Shown in pieces: positions 49,796 to 58,762 of a stretch of DNA of 64,000 nt. The notes below the pieces were generated by a model. It ran no database searches and had not been told where the DNA came from. It was given only the letters and a program-made list of their open reading frames with translations. Position 1 is the stretch's first letter, and each line of letters starts with the position of its first letter. The translations under genes and the position numbers were made by a program. Source of the stretch: Pectobacterium aroidearum (GTDB lineage: Bacteria > Pseudomonadota > Gammaproteobacteria > Enterobacterales > Enterobacteriaceae). Location of the stretch: NCBI RefSeq assembly GCF_041228105.1, contig NZ_CP166097.1:2232001-2296000 (forward strand), given 5' to 3'.

Positions 49796-49813
49796 AATTT
49801 GGTAAACCAATTT
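49796..49813. promoter_or_regulatory. ExuR/UxuR-type operator upstream of the ExuT-like transporter
   Basis: AATTTGGTAAACCAATTT matches the enterobacterial ExuR/UxuR consensus AAATTGGTATACCAATTT at 16 of 18 positions. Those GntR-family regulators control hexuronate genes, and the downstream transporter is of the hexuronate family. Confidence 0.6.
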
Positions 49814-49957
49814 CAGTGGTTAGAGGCAATAAAAAAGGATTTAAGTTAACAAATACAATGATATAAAAATGGTTTGAGTGTTCGGTAGGCTATAAATACA
49901 AAAATGCCGCTGAGATATCAGACCAATGTAACCCTACTTTCCTGTATAGGAGTCACC

Positions 49958-51268
49958 ATGAGTCTCGACATCAATTCGTCCTCCATCGCTACCAAAGGTA
50001 AACGGACATTCAGAAATTTGCGCTGGTGGGTTCTTGGCCTGTTTCTGCTTGGCGTTACTGTTAACTACATCACGCGTAATTCGCTCGGTATTCTGGCACC
50101 AGAACTGAAAACCACGATGGGCATTACCACCGAACAATATTCCTGGATTGTGGGTGCATTCCAACTGGCCTATACCATTTTCCAGCCGGTGTGCGGCTGG
50201 CTGATCGATGTCATTGGTCTGAAAATGGGCTTTATGATTTGTGCCACAATCTGGGCGCTGATGTGCATCTTCCACGCGGGAGCGGGAAGCTGGCTGCATC
50301 TGGCGATCCTGCGCTTCTTTATGGGCGCGTCCGAAGCGGCGGCGACGCCGGCGAATGCCAAAACGCTGGGCGAGTGGTTCCCGAAAAAGGAACGCCCAAT
50401 TGCGGCAGGCTGGGCCGGTGTCGGTTTCTCCATCGGCGCGATGCTGGCACCGCCGATTATTGTCGTGGCGCATGCCTATCTGGGCTGGCAGGGCGCGTTT
50501 ATGTTCACCGGTGGGCTGGCGCTGCTGTGGGTGATGCTGTGGTGGTTGTTCTACCATAACCCGGAAGATCACCCCAATTTAAGCCGCGAGGAGCTGGATT
50601 TCATCCGTCAGGACAACGAAGCGCCTCCTGTCAAACTGCCTTTCTTTACCGCACTGAAAACCGTCTCAAAAAACAAACGCTTTTACGGTATTGCGATTCC
50701 CGCGTTTATGGCGGAACCCGCGTGGGCCGTGCTCAGCTTTTGGGTGCCGCTCTATCTGGCAAATGAACGCGGTATGGATCTGAAACAAATCGCGATGTTT
50801 GCGTGGTTACCGTTTCTTGCCGCCGATCTGGGCAGCGTCGCCAGCGGCTACCTCACTCGGCTCTACACCCGCTGGTTCGGCTGTTCGCGCGTTAACTCGA
50901 TTGTGGCCAGCTCGGTAACGGGCGCGTTTCTGATGCTGTCGCTGGCGTTGGTCGCCATCAGTAAAGATCCGTGGGTAGCGATTCTGCTGATCTCCATCGG
51001 CGGGTTCGGCCATCAGGTGATTTCCTGCATGTTGAGCGCACTGGTCGTGGAATCGTTTGATAAAGGCCAGATGGCAACGGTGAACGGGATGCGTGGTTCA
51101 TTCGCCTGGATTGCCAGCTTCCTGTTCTCGCTGTTGATTGGCGTCACCGCCGACAAAATCGGGTTTAACCCGTTGTTTGTCGCCATGGGATTCTTCGATC
51201 TGATCGGTGCCGTCTTCCTGATCGCGTTTATTGCTGAACGTCGTGGGAAAGCGCGGCCACAGGCGTAA
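49958..51268 (+). CDS. MFS transporter, hexuronate (ExuT) family
   Basis: 436-residue major facilitator with 12 helices, anion:cation symporter family. YITRNSLGILAPEL and RFFMGASEAAATPANAKTLGEWFPKKER are the signatures of the ExuT/GarP/GudP group, which imports glucuronate, galacturonate or aldarates. ATG 49958 has AGGAG 5 bp upstream. It is followed after 34 bp by the GH31 gene, so the substrate may be a hexuronate-containing glycoside. Confidence 0.88.
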   Translation: MSLDINSSSIATKGKRTFRNLRWWVLGLFLLGVTVNYITRNSLGILAPELKTTMGITTEQYSWIVGAFQLAYTIFQPVCGWLIDVIGLKMGFMICATIWALMCIFHAGAGSWLHLAILRFFMGASEAAATPANAKTLGEWFPKKERPIAAGWAGVGFSIGAMLAPPIIVVAHAYLGWQGAFMFTGGLALLWVMLWWLFYHNPEDHPNLSREELDFIRQDNEAPPVKLPFFTALKTVSKNKRFYGIAIPAFMAEPAWAVLSFWVPLYLANERGMDLKQIAMFAWLPFLAADLGSVASGYLTRLYTRWFGCSRVNSIVASSVTGAFLMLSLALVAISKDPWVAILLISIGGFGHQVISCMLSALVVESFDKGQMATVNGMRGSFAWIASFLFSLLIGVTADKIGFNPLFVAMGFFDLIGAVFLIAFIAERRGKARPQA

Positions 51269-51302
51269 CGGCTAATTTATTTTTTCCTGAAAAGGACGCT
51301 GT

Positions 51303-53669
51303 ATGAAAACGTTGAAAAATTGGGTGTTCCGTCATCAGAGCGCCGACCATGTTGAGTTGCTGGTGGATGACAGACATGTTTTTCGCCTGTACGTGCTGGA
51401 ACCGATGTTGGCCCGCGTGCTGGTTAAACAAAATGATGAACTGAAGCTGAATCGCACCTGGAGCATCGCGCCGCAGCAGGATGTTCCCTGGCAGGGGCGC
51501 AGCCGCGAAAGTAGCGAAGGCTTTAGCCTGCCGGGATTCTCGCTGGAACAGTTGGACAATGCATTGCGTGTCAGCACCACGCGGATGCGTATTACGATTC
51601 ATCAACCGCTGTGGCTGGCGTGGGAATACCGTGATGAACAGGGTGAATGGCAGCCGTTTGCCGCGGATAGACCCACCAGCGCCTATCTGCTGAATCCACA
51701 GGGTGACGGTGTGGCGCATTATCAGCGCCGTTTCCCAACTGAGCGTTATTACGGTCTGGGCGAGAAGGCGGGCGATCTGGAACGCACAGGACGCCGGTTT
51801 GAGTTCCGTAATCTGGATGCGATGGGCTACAACGCGGCGAGCACCGATCCGCTGTATAAGCATGTTCCGTTTACCATTACCCGACGCGATGATGTCAGTT
51901 TCGGCTTGTTTTACGATAACCTGAGCACGACCTGGCTCGATCTCGGTAATGAAATCGATAACTACCATCTGGCTTATCGGCGCTATCAGGCGGAAGCGGG
52001 CGATCTCGACTATTACCTGTTCATCGGGCCGCGCGTGCTGGATGTGACAAAAGCGTTCGTGCGCCTGACGGGTAAAACGCTCTTTGGGCCAAAGTGGAGC
52101 CTCGGCTATAGCGGTTCCACCATGCATTACACGGATGCGCCCGATGCGCAGCAGCAGCTGATGAAATTTATCGCGTTGTGCCGCGAACACAATATCCCGT
52201 GTGATTCATTTCAACTCTCGTCGGGCTACACGTCGATTAACAATAAGCGCTATGTGTTTAACTGGAACTACGACAAAGTCCCGCAGCCGGAGGTGATGTC
52301 GCAGGCTTTTCATGATGCGGGCCTCAAGCTGGCTGCCAATATCAAGCCCTGTTTACTGCAAGACCACCCCAAATATGAAGAGGTATCGGCGCAGGGGCTG
52401 TTTATCCTCGATTCCGAGTCCGATGTGCCAGAACGCTCCAGCTTTTGGGACGACGAAGGGTCGCACCTTGATTTCACTAACCCGGCAACGGTGGCGTGGT
52501 GGCAGGAGAACGTCACCCGGCAACTGCTGGAGAAAGGGATTGATTCGACGTGGAATGACAATAACGAATATGAAGTCTGGGATGGCGAAGCCCGCTGCCA
52601 CGGATTCGGCGACACGATGGCGATCAAACACATTCGCCCACTGATGCCGTTGCTGATGATGCGTGCTTCGCTGGAAGCACAGCAGCGTTTTGCCCCGACG
52701 CTGCGCCCTTATCTGATCTCGCGTTCCGGCTGTGCGGGAATGCAGCGCTACGTGCAAACCTGGAGCGGCGATAATCGCACCAACTGGCAAACGCTGCGCT
52801 ACAACACGCGAATGGGCGTGGGAATGAGTCTGTCCGGCCTGTTTAATGTTGGGCATGATGTCGGCGGCTTCTCCGGTGACAAACCGGACGCCGAGCTTTT
52901 TGTACGCTGGGTACAAAATGGCGTGATGCATCCGCGTTTCACCATCCATTCCTGGAATGACGATCATACGGTGAACGAACCGTGGATGTATCCTGCGGTA
53001 ACGCCTGCGATACGCAGCGCCATTGAGCTTCGCTATCGTTTGCTGCCGTATTTTTACACCTTGCTGTGGCAGGCTAGCGCGGATGATGAACCGATGCTGC
53101 GCCCGACGTTCCTCGATCACGATCAAGACAGCGCGACGCTGGCAGAAACTGACGATTTCATGCTGGGACGCGATATTCTGGTTGCCAGCGTGGTTGAACC
53201 GGGGCAGCGTCAGCGTACGGTATATCTGCCAGCGAATACGTCAGGCTGGTACGATTTTCATTCCGGCCAGTGGTTCAGCGGCGGACAGACCATTGTGCTG
53301 GATGCCCCGTTGGAGCGCCTTCCACTGATGGTCCGCTCGGGGGCGATGATCCCGCTGTCGGAGCGAACGGCATATGTCAGCCCCCGTGAAGACGAACAGC
53401 GTGAATTTCTGCTCTTTCCGCCTGCGGCGGGAGGCACGGACAGCGGACTACTGTTTGAAGACGATGGTGAAACGTGGCAATGGCGCGAAGGAAACGCGCT
53501 GTGGCTGCGTTGGGAAATTCGTACGGATAACCAGCGCATTGACGTGACGTTCACATCGGAAGGGCGATATCAGCCTGCCTGGCGGCACGCGACGCTGCGC
53601 TTGCCGGCGGGCGAGCAGCGTCAGCTATACATCAACGGCGTTCGCACGGAGACCTATCAACACCAATAG
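51303..53669 (+). CDS. Glycoside hydrolase family 31 enzyme
   Basis: 788 residues with no signal peptide, so cytoplasmic. The N-terminal beta-sandwich is about 1-230, the GH31 barrel about 250-600, then C-terminal beta domains. The nucleophile is Asp419 in STWNDNNEYEVWDG and the acid/base is probably Asp490 in WSGDNRTNW. Family members are alpha-glucosidases, alpha-xylosidases and related enzymes. The exact glycoside is unknown; co-location with an ExuT-type transporter suggests an acidic or plant-derived oligosaccharide. AAGGA precedes the ATG. Confidence 0.88.
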   Translation: MKTLKNWVFRHQSADHVELLVDDRHVFRLYVLEPMLARVLVKQNDELKLNRTWSIAPQQDVPWQGRSRESSEGFSLPGFSLEQLDNALRVSTTRMRITIHQPLWLAWEYRDEQGEWQPFAADRPTSAYLLNPQGDGVAHYQRRFPTERYYGLGEKAGDLERTGRRFEFRNLDAMGYNAASTDPLYKHVPFTITRRDDVSFGLFYDNLSTTWLDLGNEIDNYHLAYRRYQAEAGDLDYYLFIGPRVLDVTKAFVRLTGKTLFGPKWSLGYSGSTMHYTDAPDAQQQLMKFIALCREHNIPCDSFQLSSGYTSINNKRYVFNWNYDKVPQPEVMSQAFHDAGLKLAANIKPCLLQDHPKYEEVSAQGLFILDSESDVPERSSFWDDEGSHLDFTNPATVAWWQENVTRQLLEKGIDSTWNDNNEYEVWDGEARCHGFGDTMAIKHIRPLMPLLMMRASLEAQQRFAPTLRPYLISRSGCAGMQRYVQTWSGDNRTNWQTLRYNTRMGVGMSLSGLFNVGHDVGGFSGDKPDAELFVRWVQNGVMHPRFTIHSWNDDHTVNEPWMYPAVTPAIRSAIELRYRLLPYFYTLLWQASADDEPMLRPTFLDHDQDSATLAETDDFMLGRDILVASVVEPGQRQRTVYLPANTSGWYDFHSGQWFSGGQTIVLDAPLERLPLMVRSGAMIPLSERTAYVSPREDEQREFLLFPPAAGGTDSGLLFEDDGETWQWREGNALWLRWEIRTDNQRIDVTFTSEGRYQPAWRHATLRLPAGEQRQLYINGVRTETYQHQ

Positions 53670-53682
53670 CCATCCCATTTTT

Positions 53683-53716
53683 GCCCCGGATTATTTGTTT
53701 ACCGGGGCGTTTTTTT
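53683..53716 (+). terminator. Intrinsic terminator after the GH31 gene
   Basis: GCCCCGG/CCGGGGC forms a 7-bp stem with a 12-base loop followed by a run of seven T residues. Confidence 0.88.
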
Positions 53717-54003
53717 GTTATGCAGAATATAAATAATATTCGATTGGTTATTTTCAGGATAAAGAAATGTTAATGAAGTGAATGGAATATTAAATATAGA
53801 AAAGAGTTGTGCGAATACCCTTAATAAAAGCGGAACTACAAAATAGTTTAAATAGTAAAAAAACATTTTATAACAGTTAAAAAAATAGATACTTGGTAAG
53901 TAATAAGTTCGCAAATTATCAGCCAAAAAAATTAATAAAAACAAATACGGCAGCTTTCGATTCATTTGCGAACAGAGTTTTTATTTTAAGTGGAGTATTC
54001 GCT
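53717..54003. other. AT-rich leader/promoter region of the fumarate-reductase-type gene
   Basis: This very AT-rich stretch contains the widely spaced inverted repeat listed separately. I saw no FNR-type TTGAT-N4-ATCAA site by eye and no small gene. Confidence 0.4.
53907..53973. promoter_or_regulatory. Inverted repeat in the leader of the fumarate-reductase-type gene
   Basis: GTTCGCAAAT and its exact reverse complement ATTTGCGAAC are 47 bases apart. A T-rich stretch (GAGTTTTTATTTT) follows the right arm, about 30 bp before the start codon. It could be a paired operator or an attenuator-like hairpin. Confidence 0.45.
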
Positions 54004-56880
54004 ATGAAGAATAATCACCATGATCTATTTGCCGCTTTTACACTCCCCAACGGCGCGACGCTGAAAAATCGGGTACTGATGGCTCCCATGACCACCTGTA
54101 GTGGGTTTTACGATGGGAGTGTCACCAAAGAGCTGGTGGAATATTATCAGGCCAGAGCTGGCAGTATCGGCACCGTAATTGTGGAATGCTGCTTTATTGA
54201 TGACAAAGGGTTAGCGTTTCCCGGTGCGATAGGGATAGACCACGACGATAAAATTGCCGGGTTGGCTAAAATTGCGACGGCGATTAAAGAAAAAGGCTCG
54301 ACGGCGATCCTGCAAATTTATCACGGTGGCCGCATGGTCGAACCGCGTTTTATTGGCGGTGCGACACCGGTTGCTCCGAGCGCTATTGCCGCGCCGCGCG
54401 CAGGAGCGACGGTTCCGGTCGCGCTGTCGGGCGATGAGGTTGACGCCATGATCGGCAAATTTGGCGATGCCGTCCGTCGTGCTATTCAGGCGGGATTCGA
54501 TGGGGTAGAAATTCACGGCGCGAACACCTACCTGATCCAACAGTTCTATTCTCCACACTCTAATCAGCGCTCAGATAAATGGGGCGGCAGCCGTGATAAC
54601 CGTGCGGCATTTCCGCTGGCGGTGTTGGATATCACCCATGAGGTCGCGGCTCAATACGCCGATCCTGCATTTATTATCGGCTATCGTTTCTCACCGGAAG
54701 AGATCGAAGAACCGGGCATTCATTTTGATGATTCACTCTATCTGCTGGAGAAATTAGCGGCACGCGGGCTGGATTATGTCCACTTCTCTATGGGAAATAT
54801 CCTGCGCTCATCCATTATTGAGATTAATGACCCGACGCCGCTGATTAAAAAATATGTTTCCCGTCGTTCTGCAACATTAGCCGCGATTCCGGTTATTGGC
54901 GTCGGGGATATTGTGAATCAGGCAGACGCCGACGCGGCGCTGGAAAATGGTTATGACCTGATTGCCGTCGGCAGAGCCTGTATTGCTTATCCAGACTGGG
55001 CAGATCGTATTGCCGAGCAGGAAAAACTCGAACTTTATATTGCCAGTGATAAACGTGAAGCATTAATGATTCCCGAACCGCTGTGGCGTTTTTCATTAGT
55101 CGAAGCCATGATTCGGGATGTAAATTTAACCGGAAAAAAATTTAAATCCGGGGTTTATCAGGAAAGCATTCAGGATGAATGTGGCGAGCTGCGAATTCAT
55201 GTTCATTTTGAGCAGAATCGGGTCGCCGATATCGAGCTGGAAAATAGCGAGATCGATGATTCACTGAAAATCAGTTTTGATATTATCCGCGAACGCATTC
55301 TGGATACCAATAGCCCACATGTTGATGCCGTAACGGGCGCAACGGCACAGAGTGAAGCGATTAAAAAGGCTGTCACCAAGGCGATGGTGAAATCCAGCAA
55401 AGACGCCATTATTGCCGATGGCGGTAACCCTGACGCGCGCCGCGAAGCGGACGTGGTAGTGATTGGCAGCGGCGGTGCGGGGCTGGCGGCGGCGATTCAG
55501 GCCAGCGAAGAGGGCGCGCGCGTTATCGTGATTGAAAAGATGCCGGTCATTGGTGGCAATACCATCAAGGCATCTGCTGGTATGAACGCGGCGGGAACCG
55601 TCTTCCAGCAAAATAAAGGCATCGAAGATAGCCACGCGCTGTTCTATAACGAAACCCTGAAAAGCGGCAAACAGAAGAACAATCCCGCGCTGGTACACTA
55701 TTTCGTCGAGCACGCATCTGACGCGATTAACTGGCTGGCGCAGCACGATATTGAACTGAGCGATATCACCACGACGGGCGGCATGAGCGTTGACAGAACG
55801 CATCGGCCTGCCAACGGCGCCGCGGTGGGCGGTTATCTGGTCAGCGGACTGATTAAAAATCTCAATAAGTACAATATTGAGGTGCTACTGGAAACGTCGG
55901 TAACCGAAATTGTGCAGGATAAGGGCAAGGTTACTGCCGTCAAAGTCGTTAATGATGAGCAGGAAGAAAGTCTGATTACGACAAAAGCGGTGATTGTTGC
56001 GACAGGCGGTTTTAGCGCCAATCAGGCAATGGTTGAGTCATACCGCCCAGACCTGAAAGGCTTCGTCACCACCAACCACAAAGGTGCGATGGGCGGCGGG
56101 ATTCGGCTGCTGGAGCATATCGGTGCGGATACGGTGGATATGGGCGAAATTCAGACCCATCCGACGGTGGAACAAACGACATCTTATCTGATTTCCGAAT
56201 CCATTCGCGGCGGCGGGGCTATTCTGGTGTCACAGCGTGGAGAGCGCTTCTTTAACGAAATGGAAACGCGGGATAACGTCTCGTCAGCCATCGTGAATCT
56301 GCCGGAAGGTTATGCGTACATCCTGTTCGACGAGCAGGTGAGAAACCGTAATCGGGCGGTCGAAGAGTATGTCGCGCAAGGGCTGACCGTCAGAGCGGAC
56401 AGTGTCGCGGAACTGGCTGATAAGCTCGATATGCCGTCGGCTGCACTGCAAACCACGATCGAACGCTACAATGCCTTCATTGCCGATAAACAGGATGAGG
56501 ATTTTGGCCGTACGACGGGGATGCGCGATCCGTTAAATCAGGCGCCTTACTACGCGATTAAGGTGGCGCCAGGCGTGCACCACACGATGGGGGGCGTGAC
56601 CATCAACGAGAAAGCGGAAGTGCTGAACCGCTATAAAGAGACGATCTCCGGGGCTTATGCCGCAGGGGAAGTGGTTGGCGGTATTCACGGCGCGAACCGC
56701 ATTGGCGGCAACGCCGTGGCGGATATCATTATCTTCGGTATTCAGGCGGGTATTCAGGCGGCGGCCTATGCGCGGATGCCGCGTCGTTCTGGTATTTTCC
56801 CAACGAAAGCACGGAAGGCGAAGTTTGTGAAAACAACGGTGAAAACGGCGGAAAATCAGTCGATGCTGGTAGAGGAATAA
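54004..56880 (+). CDS. Three-domain NADH:fumarate reductase-type flavoprotein (OYE-like, FMN_bind, FAD domain)
   Basis: 958 residues. Order of domains: Old-Yellow-Enzyme-like NADH:flavin oxidoreductase (1 to about 370), FMN_bind domain (about 385-465) with the flavinylation motif DAVTGAT (target Thr447), and fumarate reductase/succinate dehydrogenase FAD domain (about 483-920; IGSGGAGLAAAIQASEEGA). Residues equivalent to the fumarate-reductase active site are present: His719 (THPT), Arg756 (ETRD), His859/860 (HHTMGG) and Arg899 (ANRIGG). There is no signal peptide or haem motif, so it is cytoplasmic. This matches the soluble NADH:fumarate reductase described in Klebsiella. The ApbE gene follows. 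Confidence 0.88.
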   Translation: MKNNHHDLFAAFTLPNGATLKNRVLMAPMTTCSGFYDGSVTKELVEYYQARAGSIGTVIVECCFIDDKGLAFPGAIGIDHDDKIAGLAKIATAIKEKGSTAILQIYHGGRMVEPRFIGGATPVAPSAIAAPRAGATVPVALSGDEVDAMIGKFGDAVRRAIQAGFDGVEIHGANTYLIQQFYSPHSNQRSDKWGGSRDNRAAFPLAVLDITHEVAAQYADPAFIIGYRFSPEEIEEPGIHFDDSLYLLEKLAARGLDYVHFSMGNILRSSIIEINDPTPLIKKYVSRRSATLAAIPVIGVGDIVNQADADAALENGYDLIAVGRACIAYPDWADRIAEQEKLELYIASDKREALMIPEPLWRFSLVEAMIRDVNLTGKKFKSGVYQESIQDECGELRIHVHFEQNRVADIELENSEIDDSLKISFDIIRERILDTNSPHVDAVTGATAQSEAIKKAVTKAMVKSSKDAIIADGGNPDARREADVVVIGSGGAGLAAAIQASEEGARVIVIEKMPVIGGNTIKASAGMNAAGTVFQQNKGIEDSHALFYNETLKSGKQKNNPALVHYFVEHASDAINWLAQHDIELSDITTTGGMSVDRTHRPANGAAVGGYLVSGLIKNLNKYNIEVLLETSVTEIVQDKGKVTAVKVVNDEQEESLITTKAVIVATGGFSANQAMVESYRPDLKGFVTTNHKGAMGGGIRLLEHIGADTVDMGEIQTHPTVEQTTSYLISESIRGGGAILVSQRGERFFNEMETRDNVSSAIVNLPEGYAYILFDEQVRNRNRAVEEYVAQGLTVRADSVAELADKLDMPSAALQTTIERYNAFIADKQDEDFGRTTGMRDPLNQAPYYAIKVAPGVHHTMGGVTINEKAEVLNRYKETISGAYAAGEVVGGIHGANRIGGNAVADIIIFGIQAGIQAAAYARMPRRSGIFPTKARKAKFVKTTVKTAENQSMLVEE

Positions 56881-56980
56881 GTGATAAAACAGTAGGTATA
56901 CTGGCGGGCGTCTGAAAGGGCGTCCGCGATTTTCCGATGCTTCCCTCTCTGTATTGCCGTTCGTTCATTGGAGCTACCGT

Positions 56981-57952
56981 ATGCCTTCTGTCGATAATGC
57001 TTACGTCTATTCCGTTCATCTCATGGGTAGCCCCATTCTGCTCAAACTCTTTGTTCATGATGAAACCGCTGTCAGGCAAGTTTTCCTGCGCATCAAGCAG
57101 CTTGAAGACCTTCTAACCGTTAATCGGGCGCAGTCGGAAGTGATGAGTATCAATCACGCGGCGGGAAAAGCGTCTGTGCCGGTCAGCCCGGTTGTCTTTG
57201 CGCTGATTAAGCGCGCTAAAGCGGTGAGTCTGATTGAAAATAGTGGCTTTAATGTGGCGATAGGTCCCGTCGTCAAACTCTGGAAAATCGGTTTTAGCGG
57301 CAGCACGGTGCCTGACAGCGAATCGATACAACGAGCGCTGGCATTGACACATCCCGAGCGCATTATTCTCATAGAGCAGGATTGTGCCGTATTGCTAGAA
57401 AGCGCCGGAATGGAGATCGATCTGGGGGCGATTGCGAAAGGCTATATTGCCGATATCGTCCGAGATGTTCTGCATCAACATGCGATTCAGGATGCGCTGA
57501 TCAATCTGGGGGGGAACGTGCTGGCTATCGGCAGCGCGCTGACGGATGAGCAAGGGCTATGGAGCGTCGGGTTGCAGAAGCCTTTTGCGGATCGCGATAG
57601 CCTGCTTGGCATCATTAAGGTGAAGAACAAATCCGTGGTGACATCCGGCGTTTATGAGCGCTTTTTTACCGTGGACGATCGCATCTACCATCATATTATC
57701 GATCCTCGGACGGGTTATCCGCTGGATAATGAACTGCACAGCGTAACGGTTATCTCGAATGATTCTCTCGACGGTGATATTTACACCACGCTGCTCTACG
57801 GCATGGGCGTGAACGTGGGCATTGAGTTTCTACAGCATCAACCGGACATTGAGGCCATCTTTGTGACGAAGAGTAAAGAGATCATCTTTTCTTCTCAGCA
57901 ACATCATACGTTTGAATTGCTGGATACGGATTATTCGGCGACTATACGGTGA
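56981..57952 (+). CDS. apbE: ApbE-family FAD:protein FMN transferase
   Basis: 323 residues. ApbE attaches FMN through a phosphoester bond to Thr/Ser in D-x-x-[ST]-G-A-[ST] motifs. Blocks seen are GFNVAIGPVVKLW, EIDLGAIAKGYIAD, LINLGGNVLAIG, and HHIIDPRTGYPLD with YTTLLYGMG. No signal peptide or lipobox is visible, so unlike exported ApbE it stays in the cytosol, in line with its neighbour substrate. ATG 56981 has TGGAG 8 bp upstream. Confidence 0.9.
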   Translation: MPSVDNAYVYSVHLMGSPILLKLFVHDETAVRQVFLRIKQLEDLLTVNRAQSEVMSINHAAGKASVPVSPVVFALIKRAKAVSLIENSGFNVAIGPVVKLWKIGFSGSTVPDSESIQRALALTHPERIILIEQDCAVLLESAGMEIDLGAIAKGYIADIVRDVLHQHAIQDALINLGGNVLAIGSALTDEQGLWSVGLQKPFADRDSLLGIIKVKNKSVVTSGVYERFFTVDDRIYHHIIDPRTGYPLDNELHSVTVISNDSLDGDIYTTLLYGMGVNVGIEFLQHQPDIEAIFVTKSKEIIFSSQQHHTFELLDTDYSATIR

Positions 57953-57982
57953 AGGTTGGATCTGAGCCGGAAGGTGAATAAC

Positions 57983-58369
57983 GTGTCGTTTATTAAGGAA
58001 GATTTTATCCCGATAGGGGATAACGAGCGCATTGTCTTACCCGATTTAACCGGGCGGCATCATTTGGCTGTTAATGTCGATGACGTGCTCGAAGGCTTGT
58101 TACCGTTATGGCTGATTATTGAAACCGAGTGCGTGGCAGCCTGCTGTGGCTTTGATGCATTTGATTTCTCTGCTGATACACTTTATGCCGCAGCCCGCAA
58201 GCTGGACGCCCCAGAACTTGGTCACACTCTACACCGCGCCATTGAGCAAATAACCTTACTGGATACCACGGTGATATCCAGCAGTTATCTGAATAATCTG
58301 GCGGATAAACAGGCCTTTATTACCTTGTTGCTGCACATTCGTACCAGTTTACCGCAAGGAAACGACTAA
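57983..58369 (+). CDS. Uncharacterised 128-residue protein downstream of apbE
   Basis: No family is recognised with confidence. A GTG start at 57983 is preferred because GGAAGG lies 8 bp before it; the frame opens earlier at a TTG. The protein is acidic, with a Cys-rich hydrophobic patch (IIETECVAACCGFDAFDF) and no membrane helix or signal peptide. It lies 30 bp after apbE and 4 bp before the next small gene, which suggests one transcript. Confidence 0.65.
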   Translation: MSFIKEDFIPIGDNERIVLPDLTGRHHLAVNVDDVLEGLLPLWLIIETECVAACCGFDAFDFSADTLYAAARKLDAPELGHTLHRAIEQITLLDTTVISSSYLNNLADKQAFITLLLHIRTSLPQGND

Positions 58370-58373
58370 ATTT

Positions 58374-58733
58374 ATGCACGCTCAGGCACAAGACTGGAAA
58401 CACGCTCCCGCACCGCAGCAAACTGCGCCGCTTAATTTTCAGGCGCTGTTTACGGATGAGGACGCTGAAACAATGAAGCAGGGCATCATTCCAAAGCAAA
58501 TGGAAGATAAATGGTTTATCTATTTTGAGGACGGCTGGCTCCGTTTTCATCGGAGTTGGACGGGCTTTTTTATCTATGCGGTGAAACTGGATGGTTCACC
58601 CGCCGGCGTTCGGGTCACGGACTCGTGGGTCAATAGAGACCCGGCACAATACACCAGTACCGATCTGGATTATGACCAGAAGATGCTGCGTTATCTGATA
58701 GATGTAGCGCTGCTGAGAAAGGGAGGAAAGTAG
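58374..58733 (+). CDS. Uncharacterised 119-residue protein
   Basis: No family is recognised with confidence. The sequence is Trp/Phe-rich (DKWFIYFEDGWLRFHRSWTG), soluble, and has no signal peptide. The ribosome-binding site is weak (AAGGA about 13 bp upstream), so it may depend on translation of the preceding gene, which ends 4 bp earlier. The stop codon lies in a stem-loop shared with the convergent fabI. Confidence 0.65.
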   Translation: MHAQAQDWKHAPAPQQTAPLNFQALFTDEDAETMKQGIIPKQMEDKWFIYFEDGWLRFHRSWTGFFIYAVKLDGSPAGVRVTDSWVNRDPAQYTSTDLDYDQKMLRYLIDVALLRKGGK

Positions 58734-58755
58734 CCCATCAGGGACAGGCTACTTT
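58727..58755. terminator. Bidirectional stem-loop between the small gene and fabI
   Basis: AAAGTAGCC/GGCTACTTT forms a perfect 9-bp stem with an 11-base loop between convergent genes. A short T-stretch is present on both sides. Confidence 0.65.
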
Positions 58756-58762
58756 TGATGAC

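Larger units (their letters stand above)
49638..49957. other. Divergent promoter region lacI-type gene to ExuT-like transporter
   Basis: This 320-bp region has three palindromes, listed separately: two related LacI-type sites and one ExuR/UxuR-type box. No small gene is supported. Confidence 0.5.

Noticed and set aside
49638..49957. KdgR box (pectinolysis repressor) before the ExuT-like gene
   Set aside because: The TGAAAA/TTTTCA palindrome has the wrong spacing for KdgR and fits a LacI-type operator better.
51228..52190. 320-codon frame opposite the GH31 gene
   Set aside because: The GH31 frame on the other strand has intact catalytic motifs; this one has none and begins without a ribosome-binding site.
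53717..54003. FNR box for the fumarate-reductase-type gene
   Set aside because: No TTGAT-N4-ATCAA-like sequence was seen; oxygen control is therefore not claimed.
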